Assembly: GCF_901827175.1 (NCBI RefSeq)
Contig: NZ_LR594662.1
Coordinates: 5,146,001 to 5,210,000, forward strand
From: Variovorax sp. RA8
GTDB lineage: Bacteria; Pseudomonadota; Gammaproteobacteria; Burkholderiales; Burkholderiaceae_C
Reading direction: 5' to 3'
Length of the DNA stretch: 64,000 nucleotides
A model generated the notes under the pieces. That model was given only the letters and a program-made list of their open reading frames with translations, was not told the DNA's origin and made no database searches. The translations under genes and the position numbers were made by a program. Numbering within the stretch: position 1 is the first letter of the stretch; the number at the start of each line of letters is the position of its first letter. Below, piece after piece: positions 1 to 8,583 of the stretch.

Positions 1-390
1 GCCCAGCGCATCGCTTTCCTGGAAGGCATCGGTGCCGATCACCGCCGTCGCGACCTGGCCGCTGATGCACAGGATCGGCACCGAATCGCTGATCGCGTCG
101 AGCAGTCCGGTCATCGTGTTGCCGACGCCTGGGCCCGAAGTGACAAGCACAACGCCGACCCGGCCGGTGCTGCGCGCATAACCCTCCGCCGCATGCACGG
201 CGGCCTGCTCGTGCCGCACCAGCACATGGCGCAGCCGCGGCTCGCCGAAGAGTGCGTCATAGAGGGGCAGCGCCGCGCCGCCAGGGTAGCCGAAGATCGT
301 GTCGACACCGCACTCGACCAGCGTCTGGAGCAGCGCCTGGGCGCCGTTGCGCAACGAGAGAAGCGCCGGCATGGGAACAAGGTTTTGCAT
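1..390 (-). CDS. Acetolactate synthase-type ThDP enzyme, N-terminal part (cut by window edge)
   Basis: The reading frame starts at the ATG ending at 390 and runs off the left edge, so only about 130 residues are visible. They match the ThDP-binding pyrimidine domain of acetolactate synthase-type enzymes: an early [16 protein letters not shown] stretch, then [16 protein letters not shown], whose glutamate is the one that activates the cofactor, then [18 protein letters not shown] and [16 protein letters not shown]. The family condenses two pyruvates, or pyruvate and 2-oxobutyrate, in branched-chain amino acid synthesis; related ThDP enzymes share this domain. A second ATG at 372 is a possible start. 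The gene diverges from an Lrp/AsnC regulator, a common arrangement for amino-acid genes. Confidence 0.85.
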   Translation of the reverse strand, partial: MQNLVPMPALLSLRNGAQALLQTLVECGVDTIFGYPGGAALPLYDALFGEPRLRHVLVRHEQAAVHAAEGYARSTGRVGVVLVTSGPGVGNTMTGLLDAISDSVPILCISGQVATAVIGTDAFQESDALG

Positions 391-418
391 GCGTCGATTC
401 TTCAGCCTTTGCTGCAGA

Positions 419-949
419 ATGTGCTTCGTTTATTGGAATCATTCGGCGGTTCGCTTGAATATCAATCGCAAAAAGACAGGAAATAACGAAGAACTTTTTG
501 ACAAGATCGACCTGGCGATCCTGCGCGTGCTGCTGCACGACTCCCGCAAGACGCTGCAGGAGATCGGGGCCGAGGTCGGCCTGGCGGCCACCAGTTGCTG
601 GAGCCGCATCAAGAAGCTGGAGGCCAGCGGCGTGATCAAGCGCTACACGGTGGATGTCGATGCGGCCAAGCTGGGCTACCAGGACTCCGTGATCGTGCAG
701 CTCACGCTGGAGAGCCACAGCGACGAGACGCTGTACGAGTTCGGCCGCGTGTTGGCCAGCATCCCGGAGATCCAGGAGGCCTACCTGGTGTCAGGCGACT
801 ACGACTACTACATCCGCATCGCGGTGCGCGACACTCGCGACTACGAGCGGCTGCTGCGCGAGAGGCTCTACAAGATTCCCGGCATCCGCCACAGCCAGTC
901 GCACTTCGTGCTGCGCGTGCTGAAGGAAGCCAGCGCGCCCCTGATCTGA
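419..949 (+). CDS. Lrp/AsnC family transcriptional regulator
   Basis: The protein starts its recognisable part with [24 protein letters not shown], the N-terminal winged helix-turn-helix of Lrp/AsnC proteins, with the recognition helix around [19 protein letters not shown]-terminal RAM ligand-binding domain follows ([29 protein letters not shown]). Family members bind DNA as octamers and respond to amino acids. The start is uncertain: ATG at 419 gives 176 residues, while a TTG at 455 would give about 164, nearer the usual length. It is divergent from the acetolactate synthase-like gene, whose first codons lie about 30 bp away, so local control of that gene is likely but inferred. Confidence 0.85.
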   Translation: MCFVYWNHSAVRLNINRKKTGNNEELFDKIDLAILRVLLHDSRKTLQEIGAEVGLAATSCWSRIKKLEASGVIKRYTVDVDAAKLGYQDSVIVQLTLESHSDETLYEFGRVLASIPEIQEAYLVSGDYDYYIRIAVRDTRDYERLLRERLYKIPGIRHSQSHFVLRVLKEASAPLI

Positions 950-1019
950 AGGTCGGCACACGCTGGCGCCGCACCGCATTCGGAGAATGCGGCCCGGTGC
1001 GCCATGAGAGATGCGGGGA

Positions 1020-1241
1020 TCAACTGGGCTGGAGCGGCGCTTCCGGCGACTGCGGACCTTGAGCGGGTTCCTGCTGGTGTTGTTGTTGATGCGGGTGCTG
1101 CGGCATACCGACCGCGGCCAGGCCGCGCCCTGCTATGCCCTTGACCAGGTGCCGCGGGAGGTGATGCGCCTTGGCGAGCAAGGCCAAGGCTTCGCTGCGC
1201 GCCGGCTCGCAGGCCGGCAGCAACTTCTGCAATGAACTCAT
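1020..1241 (-). CDS. Possible small hypothetical protein (73 aa)
   Basis: The frame has an Ala/Leu/His-rich helical first half (QKLLPACEPARSEALALLAK) and a low-complexity Gln/Pro/His tail (PQHPHQQQHQQEP). An AAGGACG stretch upstream of the ATG could act as a ribosome site. I recognise no family. An overlapping frame on the other strand (1011-1235) looks less protein-like. The rest of 950-1594 shows no gene, only the terminator at 1441-1470. Confidence 0.3.
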   Translation of the reverse strand: MSSLQKLLPACEPARSEALALLAKAHHLPRHLVKGIAGRGLAAVGMPQHPHQQQHQQEPAQGPQSPEAPLQPS

Positions 1242-1440
1242 CGTGGTCGTCCTTGCGCCGGAGAAACGGAAACCCTGGCTCTGCGTCGTGGCGCCGCAGG
1301 CTTTTCATCGCGTAAAGGAGAGGCGGTCCCGGCACGGCCGCGGCGCATTATGTGCATGCCCCTGGCCGGCGCGCCAGTCAATAGGCCTGCTGCCGACAAT
1401 CTCTTTAAGGTGCGCCGCCACGGCACGAGCGCCCTGTAAC

Positions 1441-1470
1441 GAAAAAGCCCTGGCTGTTGCCAGCCAGGGC
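1441..1470 (-). terminator. Rho-independent terminator of the HAD-Bug-aldolase-RidA operon
   Basis: A perfect 10-bp stem (1447-1456 with 1461-1470, 4-nt loop) is followed on the minus strand by a run of five T. It lies about 125 bp past the stop codon of the RidA gene and would end that minus-strand operon. The rest of 1242-1594 holds nothing else I can recognise. Confidence 0.85.
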
Positions 1471-1594
1471 AAGAAGGTCGGTGGTCGACCTTGGAGAAGG
1501 GATGGTGGGTTGGGTTCCGGACCTGCCCCAAGGTTCCCGATCGCGAAGATGGATCGGCGGTGCTTGGCGGCCCTGGATGGCCAGCCGGCGAAGG

Positions 1595-2011
1595 TCACGC
1601 CAGAGCCGTGGCCTCCACCTCGACCTTGAATCCGAAGTGCAGCGGCCCGGTCGGCACGACCGCCCTCGCAGGACGGGAGGGTCCGGCCCATCGCCCATAC
1701 AACTTGTCGAACGCCGGCCAGTTGGCGATGTCGTCGAGATAGACCCGGACCTGCAGCAGCCGGTCGATGCCCGAACCTGCCGCCAGCAGGGCAGCCTGCA
1801 CGTTCGCCAGCGTCTGGACCACCTGCTTTTCGAAACCCGCATTGATCAGGCGCTCGCCACCCGGCGTGATTGGCAACTGCCCGGCGATGAACACCAGGCC
1901 GCCGCCCACGGCAGCATGGCTGTAGTGCCCCCCTGGCCTGACAAGCGCAGGCACCGTGACATGGACGGGGCCGGACATGCGCTTCGGTTGGGCCGGGTCT
2001 TCACCAGCCAT
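1595..2011 (-). CDS. RidA family reactive enamine/imine deaminase
   Basis: The protein has the RidA/YjgF/YER057c fold signature: AAVGGGLVFIAGQLPITPGG near the N-terminus, then VQTLANVQAALLAAGSGIDRLLQVRVYL and a C-terminal VEVEATALA. RidA proteins hydrolyse 2-aminoacrylate and related enamines released by PLP enzymes. The ATG at 2011 overlaps the stop of the upstream aldolase gene (2001-2003), suggesting translational coupling; ATG at 1978 is an alternative. Placement directly after a PLP-dependent gene fits a role in clearing enamine by-products of that pathway. It is the last gene before the terminator at 1441-1470. Confidence 0.85.
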   Translation of the reverse strand: MAGEDPAQPKRMSGPVHVTVPALVRPGGHYSHAAVGGGLVFIAGQLPITPGGERLINAGFEKQVVQTLANVQAALLAAGSGIDRLLQVRVYLDDIANWPAFDKLYGRWAGPSRPARAVVPTGPLHFGFKVEVEATALA

Positions 2012-3146
2012 GGAAACGCTCCCAGGGCTGCACGGTGCCATCCGCGGCCAGCGCCTCGTAGGCGGGAAACTGCGCGCCGGTGGCGCAGGCATGGTTGGGC
2101 AGTATCCGCAGCCGGGTCCCGGCCGGGAAGCGCGCCACGATGTCCGCGTCCGCCGAGCCCTCTCGCGACAGGATGCCGTGCTCCTGGTTGGCTGCCGAAA
2201 GCAGGTAGCCGTCTAGCGGCACCCCGTCTACGGTGCATACCTGGCCATAGCCGTAGTCGCGCTCCTGCTTGGCCGTGCCCAGGTCGCGGCTCATGGCCAT
2301 CCAGCCGGCATCGACGATGGCCCAGCCCTTGTCCGCCTGGTGTCCAATGACCGTGGTGAGCACGCTCAGCGCGATGTCTTCGGTGCTGCAGACGCCCACG
2401 TTGCGCATCACGAGGTCGAAGAATACATAGACCCCGGCACGCAGTTCGGTGACGCCCTCGAGCGACGCCGCTTGCAACGCGGTGGGCGTGGATCCGACCG
2501 ACACGATGGGGCACTGCAGGCCCGCCGCGCGCAGGCGTTCCGCGGCCAGGACGCAGCCGGCGCGTTCCTGCTCGGCAAGGGCGGCAAGGGCCTCTGGCGT
2601 GCGCAGTTCATAGCTGGAGCCGGCATGCGTCAGCACGCCGGCCAGGCGCATGCCGCCCTCGTGCAGCACGCGGCCCACCTCGAGGAGGACGTCCTCGGCT
2701 GGCTTGATGCCGGAGCGGTGGCCATCGGTGTCGATTTCGATGAGCACCTCGAAGACGTGGCCATGCTCGCGGCCATATTCGGCGATGGCCCGTGCGCCCT
2801 CGACGCTGTCGGTCAGGATCTGCAGCGCACAGCCGCGCTGGCGCAGGTCCAGCGCATGCGGGAGGCGGTGCGGCGCCATGCCGACGGCATAGAGGATGTC
2901 GCTCACGCCTCGGCCGAAGAACTCATCGGCCTCTTTCAGCGTCGACACCGTGATGCCCGCCGCGCCGGCGTCGAGCTGGGCGGCGACCACATTGGCGCAT
3001 TTGCTGGTCTTCACGTGCGGGCGAAAGCGCACGCCCAGTGCGTTGGCCCGCTGCTGCATGCGGGTGATGTTCCGTTGCATGCGCTGCAGCGACACGATGG
3101 CTGCCGGCGTGTCGATGTTGGCGAGATTTCTTGGGTTGTTCTGCAT
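2001..3146 (-). CDS. D-threonine aldolase / D-serine dehydratase-like PLP enzyme (alanine racemase fold)
   Basis: The product is 381 residues. The N-terminal alanine-racemase-type barrel carries RPHVKTSKCANVVAAQL, whose first lysine is the expected PLP Schiff-base residue. The C-terminal domain ends with LPNHACATG, whose His and Cys form the divalent-metal site typical of D-threonine aldolase, D-3-hydroxyaspartate aldolase and eukaryotic-type D-serine dehydratase. The exact substrate cannot be read from the sequence. The ATG at 3146 was chosen because homology begins right after it (NIDTPAAIV). It lies 13 bp after the Bug receptor gene and overlaps the RidA gene, so all are probably one transcript. 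Confidence 0.82.
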   Translation of the reverse strand: MQNNPRNLANIDTPAAIVSLQRMQRNITRMQQRANALGVRFRPHVKTSKCANVVAAQLDAGAAGITVSTLKEADEFFGRGVSDILYAVGMAPHRLPHALDLRQRGCALQILTDSVEGARAIAEYGREHGHVFEVLIEIDTDGHRSGIKPAEDVLLEVGRVLHEGGMRLAGVLTHAGSSYELRTPEALAALAEQERAGCVLAAERLRAAGLQCPIVSVGSTPTALQAASLEGVTELRAGVYVFFDLVMRNVGVCSTEDIALSVLTTVIGHQADKGWAIVDAGWMAMSRDLGTAKQERDYGYGQVCTVDGVPLDGYLLSAANQEHGILSREGSADADIVARFPAGTRLRILPNHACATGAQFPAYEALAADGTVQPWERFHGW

Positions 3147-3159
3147 AAGCTTGCTCAAG

Positions 3160-4146
3160 TCAGTCCAGGTATTCGCCCTTGGCCTTGAGGGCCGGCACGT
3201 CGTCGCGGATGCCACGCGCAATGAGCGCGGCGACGGCTGCGGGCGTTGCATCGGCAGGTGCGGGCAGCTCGACGCCCAAGCCCTCCATCTGCTTGCGCAG
3301 AGCCGGATCGGCGACCGCCTGCTGCAACGCGCTCGTCAACGTCGCGAGCACGGGCTGCGGCGTGCCACGTGGAGCGAAGAAGGCGTTCCAGGAACGCACA
3401 TCCAGGGGATGACCCGCTTCCGTCGCGGTGCCGACATGAGGCAGCTGCTTCAGGCGCGCACCGGACAGTACCGCGATGGCCTTGATGCGCCCACCTGCGA
3501 TCTGCGGCAGTGCGGTGGTGGTCTGATCGCACATGAAATCGGTCTGGCCACCCATCAGGTCGTTGACCGCGGGCGCGACGCCCTTGTAGGGCACGTGGGT
3601 GACGTTCCGGGCCATGGAAGACAGCAACAGCACACAGCCGTAGTGCGATATGGACCCTACACCGGCGCTGCCGTAGGAGGCCTTGTCCTTGTTCTTAGCC
3701 AGCCAGGCGCCGAACTCACGCAGGTTGCTGGCCGGCAGGTCCGCGCGGGCCAGCAGCAGCATCGGTGCTGCGCCTGCGGGACCGATGGGCGCGAAATCGG
3801 CGGCGGGGTCATAGGCCAGCTTCTTGTAGAGGGCGATATTGGCGACGTGCGTACCGATACCCCCGAACGAGATGGTGTAGCCATCAGCGGCGGCCTTGGT
3901 GGCCTTGGTCAAGCCGATGACCCCATTGGCGCCGCCGAGGTTCTCGATGACGATGGGCTGGCCCAGGGGGCCGGCCATCTTCTGCGCGACGGCGCGGGCC
4001 AATGCGTCGCTCGGACCACCGGCCGGGAAAGGAACGATCAGGGTGACCGGGCGGGCCGGAAATGCCTGGGCGATGGCGCCGGGCGCGGCAAACAAGCTGG
4101 CACAGAGGGCGGCAAGGCCAGCGGCCAGGCGAAGGAAGCGGATCAT
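3160..4146 (-). CDS. Bug-family tripartite tricarboxylate transporter solute-binding protein
   Basis: A 328-residue periplasmic protein. The ATG at 4146 is preceded by an AGGAG ribosome site and starts a clear signal peptide (MIRFLRLAAGLAALCASLFA, cleavage near AIAQA). The mature N-terminus FPARPVTLIVPFPAGGPSD and the GSAGVGSISHYG stretch are hallmarks of the Bug/TctC receptors that are greatly expanded in Burkholderiales. Bug proteins bind carboxylates or similar small ligands; many lack a dedicated membrane partner, and no TctA/TctB gene is visible here. It sits between the HAD and aldolase genes, so its ligand may be the substrate of this operon. Confidence 0.9.
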   Translation of the reverse strand: MIRFLRLAAGLAALCASLFAAPGAIAQAFPARPVTLIVPFPAGGPSDALARAVAQKMAGPLGQPIVIENLGGANGVIGLTKATKAAADGYTISFGGIGTHVANIALYKKLAYDPAADFAPIGPAGAAPMLLLARADLPASNLREFGAWLAKNKDKASYGSAGVGSISHYGCVLLLSSMARNVTHVPYKGVAPAVNDLMGGQTDFMCDQTTTALPQIAGGRIKAIAVLSGARLKQLPHVGTATEAGHPLDVRSWNAFFAPRGTPQPVLATLTSALQQAVADPALRKQMEGLGVELPAPADATPAAVAALIARGIRDDVPALKAKGEYLD

Positions 4147-4175
4147 GAACAGCTCCTGGAGGTGGTGGGGTTGAA

Positions 4176-4850
4176 TCAGGATGCGGCCGGTTGGAAGCCA
4201 CGCAGCCATGGCAGCACGCCATCGAGCGTGGGCGCTTCGACCTCGGCCAAGGGCGCGCCTTCGGGCCGAGCCAGCCCGACGCGGTTGTGCCAGTAGGTGC
4301 GCAGGCCGACGCTGGCTGTGCCGAACATGTCGTAGCCGGAACCGGCAACGAATGCCGCCTCGGCCGGCTGCACGTCCAATCGCTCCAAGGCAAGCCGGTA
4401 GGGTCTCGGATCGGGCTTGTAGAAGCCCGCCTCCTCGGAGGTCACGACCGCATCCCAGCCGATTCCCAAGCGTTCGGCGGCGCGGTGGCCAAGGCGTCGT
4501 GAGCAGTTGGTCACCACGGCCAGCTTGCAGTGGGGCTTGAGCGCCTGCAGCAGTTCGCTAGCGCCGCTCCAGGCGGGCAGTTCATCCCAATGCTCGTCCA
4601 ACGACTGCGGCGCGCTGGCGGGCAACCCGACAGTCGCGGCGGCTTGCCGTACCAGATCTTCGTAGGGCACGTAAGCGCCGCAGCCGTAAGTGAGCCGCAG
4701 GTATTCGGCGCGCCAGGCACGGCCCAGATGCTCGGAGCCCGCGGCCGCGTTCCAGACGGTCCACGAATCGAGCAGCGCAGTGAGCAGGTCGAACAGCACG
4801 GCCCCGGGATAACGCCCGGCTTTCAGGATGGGAGTCGAAGTGTTTTGCAT
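4176..4850 (-). CDS. HAD-superfamily hydrolase (haloacid dehalogenase-like)
   Basis: About 224 residues with all four HAD motifs: nucleophile Asp in VLFDLLTALLDSW, VVTNCS (motif II), the lysine of FYKPDPRPY (motif III) and FVAGSGYDMFGT (motif IV). The residue two after the nucleophile is Leu rather than the Asp of phosphatases, which is more like 2-haloacid dehalogenases, so the substrate need not be a phosphate ester. The ATG at 4850 is preferred over an upstream GTG. It is the first gene of the operon that continues with the Bug receptor, aldolase and RidA, and it diverges from a LysR regulator across about 70 A+T-rich bases. Confidence 0.8.
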   Translation of the reverse strand: MQNTSTPILKAGRYPGAVLFDLLTALLDSWTVWNAAAGSEHLGRAWRAEYLRLTYGCGAYVPYEDLVRQAAATVGLPASAPQSLDEHWDELPAWSGASELLQALKPHCKLAVVTNCSRRLGHRAAERLGIGWDAVVTSEEAGFYKPDPRPYRLALERLDVQPAEAAFVAGSGYDMFGTASVGLRTYWHNRVGLARPEGAPLAEVEAPTLDGVLPWLRGFQPAAS

Positions 4851-4922
4851 GGCGATCACTTTAGGCGGGCCAAAGGGTCTTCGTGCTTCACTCTTGAGTC
4901 ATCAATAGTTAAGCTTTGCTGA

Positions 4923-5888
4923 ATGATGCAGATAGAAGACCTCCGCCTGGCTGCTGCGCTGTTGCGCGAGAGCTCGCTCAGCGCTGCCGCGCGCTCGCTC
5001 GGTGTCACACCGCCCGCGCTGTCGATGCGATTGCGCAAACTCGAGGCCTCACTGGGCCTGGTACTGGCCAACCGCACGTCGCGCAAGCTGCACCTGACGT
5101 CGGAAGGCGAACGATTCGGACGGGAGGCCTATGAGCTTCTGCTGAAGTTCGATGGCCTGCGCGAATCCCTGCAGCGCGACGACCGGCGCCTGACCGGAAC
5201 GCTGCGAGTGGCCGCATCCTTCGGCTATGGCCGCACGCAGGTCGCGCCGTTGCTGTCTCGTTTCTCTCGCCTGCATCCAGCCCTTCGGCTGCAACTCGAC
5301 TTGCGCGAAACCCCGTGGCCCGACAAGCATGATTCCGACGCCGTGGTGCATGTGGGCTCGGTGCGCGACTCGTCGTGGGTGGGCCATACGCTCGCTTCCA
5401 ACGAGCGGTGGCTGTGCGCAAGCCCGGCGTACCTGCGTGAGCACGGCATGCCCCGCAACCCGGCGGACCTGGCCTACCACGCCTGCATCTGCATCCGCGA
5501 GAACGACGAGGACGTGACGCTGTGGCACATGCGGCCTGCGGGCAGCAGCGCCCGCAGGAGCGAGACGCTGCGCATCAATCCGGCATTCGTCACCAACGAC
5601 GGCAGCGTGGCCCGCCAGTGGGCCGAGGATGGGCTGGGGATCGTGCTGCGCTCTCAATGGGACGCGGCAGAGGCGCTGGCCGCCGGGCGCCTCGAGCGGG
5701 TGATGGCAGATTGGGAGTTTGGCGCCGCTCCCGTGGTGGTGCTCGTACCCACGCGTAAGGGACGCAGCGCGCGAGTGCAGGCCCTGGTCAGCTTCCTGGT
5801 CGAAGCGGCGGGGCAGCCCCCTGGTGCGGCCGCCACACCGACTTTGGCTGGTCGAGGGCAGGCGGCCCCATTCTGGCGGAGAGTGTGA
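4923..5888 (+). CDS. LysR-type transcriptional regulator
   Basis: 321 residues with the N-terminal LysR helix-turn-helix (EDLRLAAALLRESSLSAAARSLGVTPPALSMRLRKLEASLGLVL, residues about 5-48) and an inducer-binding domain containing ASPAYLREHGMPRNPADLAYHACI. Such regulators usually control the divergent neighbour, here the HAD-Bug-aldolase-RidA operon, in response to a pathway metabolite; that target is inferred from position. The last codons and the stop at 5886-5888 lie inside the convergent tRNA-Ser gene. Confidence 0.9.
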   Translation: MMQIEDLRLAAALLRESSLSAAARSLGVTPPALSMRLRKLEASLGLVLANRTSRKLHLTSEGERFGREAYELLLKFDGLRESLQRDDRRLTGTLRVAASFGYGRTQVAPLLSRFSRLHPALRLQLDLRETPWPDKHDSDAVVHVGSVRDSSWVGHTLASNERWLCASPAYLREHGMPRNPADLAYHACICIRENDEDVTLWHMRPAGSSARRSETLRINPAFVTNDGSVARQWAEDGLGIVLRSQWDAAEALAAGRLERVMADWEFGAAPVVVLVPTRKGRSARVQALVSFLVEAAGQPPGAAATPTLAGRGQAAPFWRRV

Positions 5889-5961
5889 GATTCGAACTCA
5901 CGGACGGTTGCCCGTCGGCAGTTTTCAAGACTGCTGGTTTAAACCACTCACCCAACTCTCC
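5874..5961 (-). tRNA. tRNA-Ser(TGA)
   Basis: An 88-nt class II tRNA with encoded CCA. The acceptor stem GGAGAGT pairs with ACTCTCC, the anticodon loop reads CTTGAAA (anticodon TGA), there is a long variable arm, and the T-arm contains GTTCGAAT. It overlaps the 3' end of the convergent LysR gene by 15 bp. Confidence 0.95.
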
Positions 5962-5976
5962 GGGCAGCCGGCAATT

Positions 5977-6675
5977 TTAGCCGCTGGCTTCGCCCGGCCC
6001 GTCGCGCTCGACAGCGGCGGGCGCGGGCAGCCAGCCGCGCAGCACCAGGTCCACCACGCCTTCGGCCCAAGCGCGGCGCTCCTCGGGGCCGGCCAGCGGC
6101 TTGGAGATGAAGAAGCGCACCCCGCCGAAGGCCAGCGTCGACAGCTGCACCGCGGCCAGTTCGGGATCGGGCACGTGCAGCTTGCCGCCACGATTCGCCT
6201 CGGCCAGGTATTCGACCACCGGGGCGAGCACATAGCTGTTCTCGGCGTAGAGCGATTTCGCGAGCTCCGGAAAGCGCACGGCCTCGGCGATCACCAGGCG
6301 CAGCAGGGCGAGGGTCTGGGGCTCGGTGGCGCCCAGGTACATGCGCTCGACGAGGTCGAGCAGCACCTGTCTTTCGTCAGCGTCGGAGCGCACGAGCGTG
6401 GACTGCATCGTCTCACGGGCGCTGCTCACCGCGCGGTGCACGACCTCGCGGAACAAGGCCTCCTTGTTCTCGAACTGGCGGTAGATGGTGATCTTGGCGA
6501 CGCCGGCATCGCGCGCGATGGCCTCGATGCTGGTGGCGGCGTAGCCGTGCTCGAGAAAGGATTTCAACGCAGCGCCAAGGAAGGCTTCGCGCAGCGCGGC
6601 CGCCTGTTCGGGGCTGGGCCGTCCGCGGGAACGACGCTTGATGACTTCTTCTTCCGGCAAGTTTCGGGTCGGCAT
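5977..6675 (-). CDS. TetR/AcrR family transcriptional regulator
   Basis: 232 residues from the ATG at 6675. The N-terminal TetR helix-turn-helix is clear: FLEHGYAATSIEAIARDAG followed by VAKITIYRQFENKEALFREVV. The C-terminal ligand domain (LLDLVERMYLGATEPQTLALLRLVIAEA) resembles AefR-like regulators, which control efflux or stress genes. The linker before the HTH is basic (KRRSRGRPSP). Its target is not evident; hemW begins 16 bp downstream on the same strand. Confidence 0.85.
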   Translation of the reverse strand: MPTRNLPEEEVIKRRSRGRPSPEQAAALREAFLGAALKSFLEHGYAATSIEAIARDAGVAKITIYRQFENKEALFREVVHRAVSSARETMQSTLVRSDADERQVLLDLVERMYLGATEPQTLALLRLVIAEAVRFPELAKSLYAENSYVLAPVVEYLAEANRGGKLHVPDPELAAVQLSTLAFGGVRFFISKPLAGPEERRAWAEGVVDLVLRGWLPAPAAVERDGPGEASG

Positions 6676-6691
6676 GGCAGCGCTGGTGGTC

Positions 6692-7957
6692 TCAGCTCTC
6701 GGGAAGGAAGATGGCCTGCAGGTCACTCAGGAAGTCCAGGCCGCGGGCGGTGGGCCAGACGCGGGCGAGGTCCCGTTCGATCAGACCCTTGCGCTCGGCC
6801 TCTTCGAGCCCGCGCTGGATGGCGGTGACGGCCAGCCCCGTGCGTTCGCCGAACTGCGCCAGCGTGAAGCCGTCCTTCAGGCGCAGGGCATTGAGCATGA
6901 ATTCGAAGGGCAGCTCGGCGATGCCGACCTCCTCGCTCTGCGCGACCGCGCGGGCGGCGAGCGCGTTCTCCATGTAGAGGCGTGGCTCGCGGAAGCGGAC
7001 CTGCCGCACGATGCGATGCGCAAAGCTCAGCTTGCTGTGCGCGCCGGCGCCGATGCCGAGGTAGTCGCCGAATTGCCAGTAGTTGAGGTTGTGCGCGCAC
7101 CGGTGGCCGGCACGCGCGTACGCGGAGATCTCGTAGCGTTCCAGCCCGCGCTGCGCGGTGCGCTCGCTGATGCGGTCGAGCATCGCGTAGGCGACGTCGT
7201 CCTCCGGCACGCTCGGCGGGAACTTGGCGAAGTAGGTGTTGGGCTCGATCGTGAGGTGGTAGACGGAAAGATGCGGCGGCGCGAGCGCGAGCGCCTGGGT
7301 CAGGTCGGCGTCGAGCTCGTCGGGCGTCTGGCCCGGCAGCGCGTACATGAGGTCCAGGTTGAAGGTGTCGAAGGCCTGCGCCGCCTCCTCGACCGCCGCG
7401 ATGGCCTGGGCGCGGTCATGCACCCGGCCGAGCGCCTCCAGATGCGCATCGTTGAAGCTCTGCACGCCCACCGACAGGCGGGTAACGCCGGCGGCGCGGT
7501 AGTCGCGGAAGCGGTCGCGCTCGAAGGTACCGGGATTGGCCTCCAGCGTGATCTCGCACTCGGGCGCCAGCTTGAGCCGGGCCCGCAGGTCGCCCAGCAG
7601 GCGGTCGATCGCGGCCGGCGAGAACAGGCTGGGGGTGCCGCCGCCGATGAAGATGCTGTGCACGCTGCGGCCCCACACCAGCGGCAGGGCCGCGTCGAGA
7701 TCGGCGATCAGCGCGTCCAGGTAGCGCTGCTCTGGCAGCGCCGTCTCGCCGGCATCGCCACGCCACTCGTGCGAGTTGAAGTCGCAGTAGGGGCACTTGC
7801 GCAGGCACCAGGGCAGGTGGACGTAGAGCGAGAGCGGCGGCAGCGCCGACAGCTGCAGGGGGCCGGGACGCATCCAGTGCAGTACGTCGTTCGCCCGCTC
7901 CGCATCGCCACTGCGCGCCTGCGCGCGCTCGTCGGCGATCGGAATGGGAAGGCTCAC
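6692..7957 (-). CDS. hemW: HemW-like radical SAM protein (heme chaperone / coproporphyrinogen III oxidase family)
   Basis: 421 residues. The radical-SAM cluster motif CxxxCxxC is seen in LPWCLRKCPYCDFNSHEW, followed by FIGGGTPSLFSP and VQSFNDAHLEALGRVHD. The C-terminal HemN domain ends with FTLAQFGERTG and GLDFLSDLQAIFL. HemW proteins keep the 4Fe-4S cluster but act as heme chaperones rather than as the oxygen-independent oxidase HemN; that role is taken from the family. The GTG start at 7957 shares a GTGA overlap with the rdgB stop, so the two genes are coupled. Confidence 0.9.
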   Translation of the reverse strand: MSLPIPIADERAQARSGDAERANDVLHWMRPGPLQLSALPPLSLYVHLPWCLRKCPYCDFNSHEWRGDAGETALPEQRYLDALIADLDAALPLVWGRSVHSIFIGGGTPSLFSPAAIDRLLGDLRARLKLAPECEITLEANPGTFERDRFRDYRAAGVTRLSVGVQSFNDAHLEALGRVHDRAQAIAAVEEAAQAFDTFNLDLMYALPGQTPDELDADLTQALALAPPHLSVYHLTIEPNTYFAKFPPSVPEDDVAYAMLDRISERTAQRGLERYEISAYARAGHRCAHNLNYWQFGDYLGIGAGAHSKLSFAHRIVRQVRFREPRLYMENALAARAVAQSEEVGIAELPFEFMLNALRLKDGFTLAQFGERTGLAVTAIQRGLEEAERKGLIERDLARVWPTARGLDFLSDLQAIFLPES

Positions 7958-8553
7958 AGCCAGCGCTCCCGCATCAGGGCCAGCATGGCGCGCGCCGCCT
8001 GGCCGCGATGGCTGTAGGCGTTCTTCAGCTCGGGCGGCAGCTGGGCGAAGGTCTTGCCGAGTTGCGGCAGCCACATCACGGGGTCGAAGCCGAAGCCGTT
8101 CTCGCCGATCGGCTCGCGCGTGATCTGGCCCGACGCGCGGCCAATGGCAATCAGCGGCTCGGGGTCCTCGGGGCTGCGCAGTGCCACGAGCGTGCTGACG
8201 AGCGCGGCGCGGCGGTCCTCCATGCCGGCCATTTGCTCGAGCAGCGCGCGAACGTTGTTGGCGTCGCCCTTCTCGTAGCCGAAGCGCGTGGCGTAGTAGG
8301 CGGTGGCCACGCCGGGCAGCCCGCCGAAAGCCTCGACGCAAAGGCCCGCATCGTCGGCAATTGCCGGCAGGCCGGTGGCCGCCGCTGCGTGCCGCGCCTT
8401 GGCCAGCGCGTTTTCGACAAAGGTGACGAAGGGCTCCTCGGCCTCGCCGACGCCCAGCTCAGCCTGGCGCACGAGCTCGACACCGAGCGGCGCGAACAGC
8501 TGCTGCAGCTCGGCGAGCTTGCCGGCGTTGTTGGAGGCGAGGACCAGTTTCAT
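7954..8553 (-). CDS. rdgB: RdgB/HAM1 non-canonical purine NTP pyrophosphatase
   Basis: 199 residues from the ATG at 8553. MKLVLASNNAGKLAELQQLF is the family N-terminus with the nucleotide-contacting SNNAGK, and IADDAGLCVEAFGGLPGV and ENGFGFDPVMWLP are the other conserved blocks. The enzyme hydrolyses ITP, dITP and XTP to monophosphates and so keeps damaged purines out of DNA and RNA. It sits between rph and hemW, a gene order common in betaproteobacteria. Confidence 0.95.
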   Translation of the reverse strand: MKLVLASNNAGKLAELQQLFAPLGVELVRQAELGVGEAEEPFVTFVENALAKARHAAAATGLPAIADDAGLCVEAFGGLPGVATAYYATRFGYEKGDANNVRALLEQMAGMEDRRAALVSTLVALRSPEDPEPLIAIGRASGQITREPIGENGFGFDPVMWLPQLGKTFAQLPPELKNAYSHRGQAARAMLALMRERWL

Positions 8554-8583
8554 CGGCAACCCGCGGATCGCGCCGTCGCCCGA

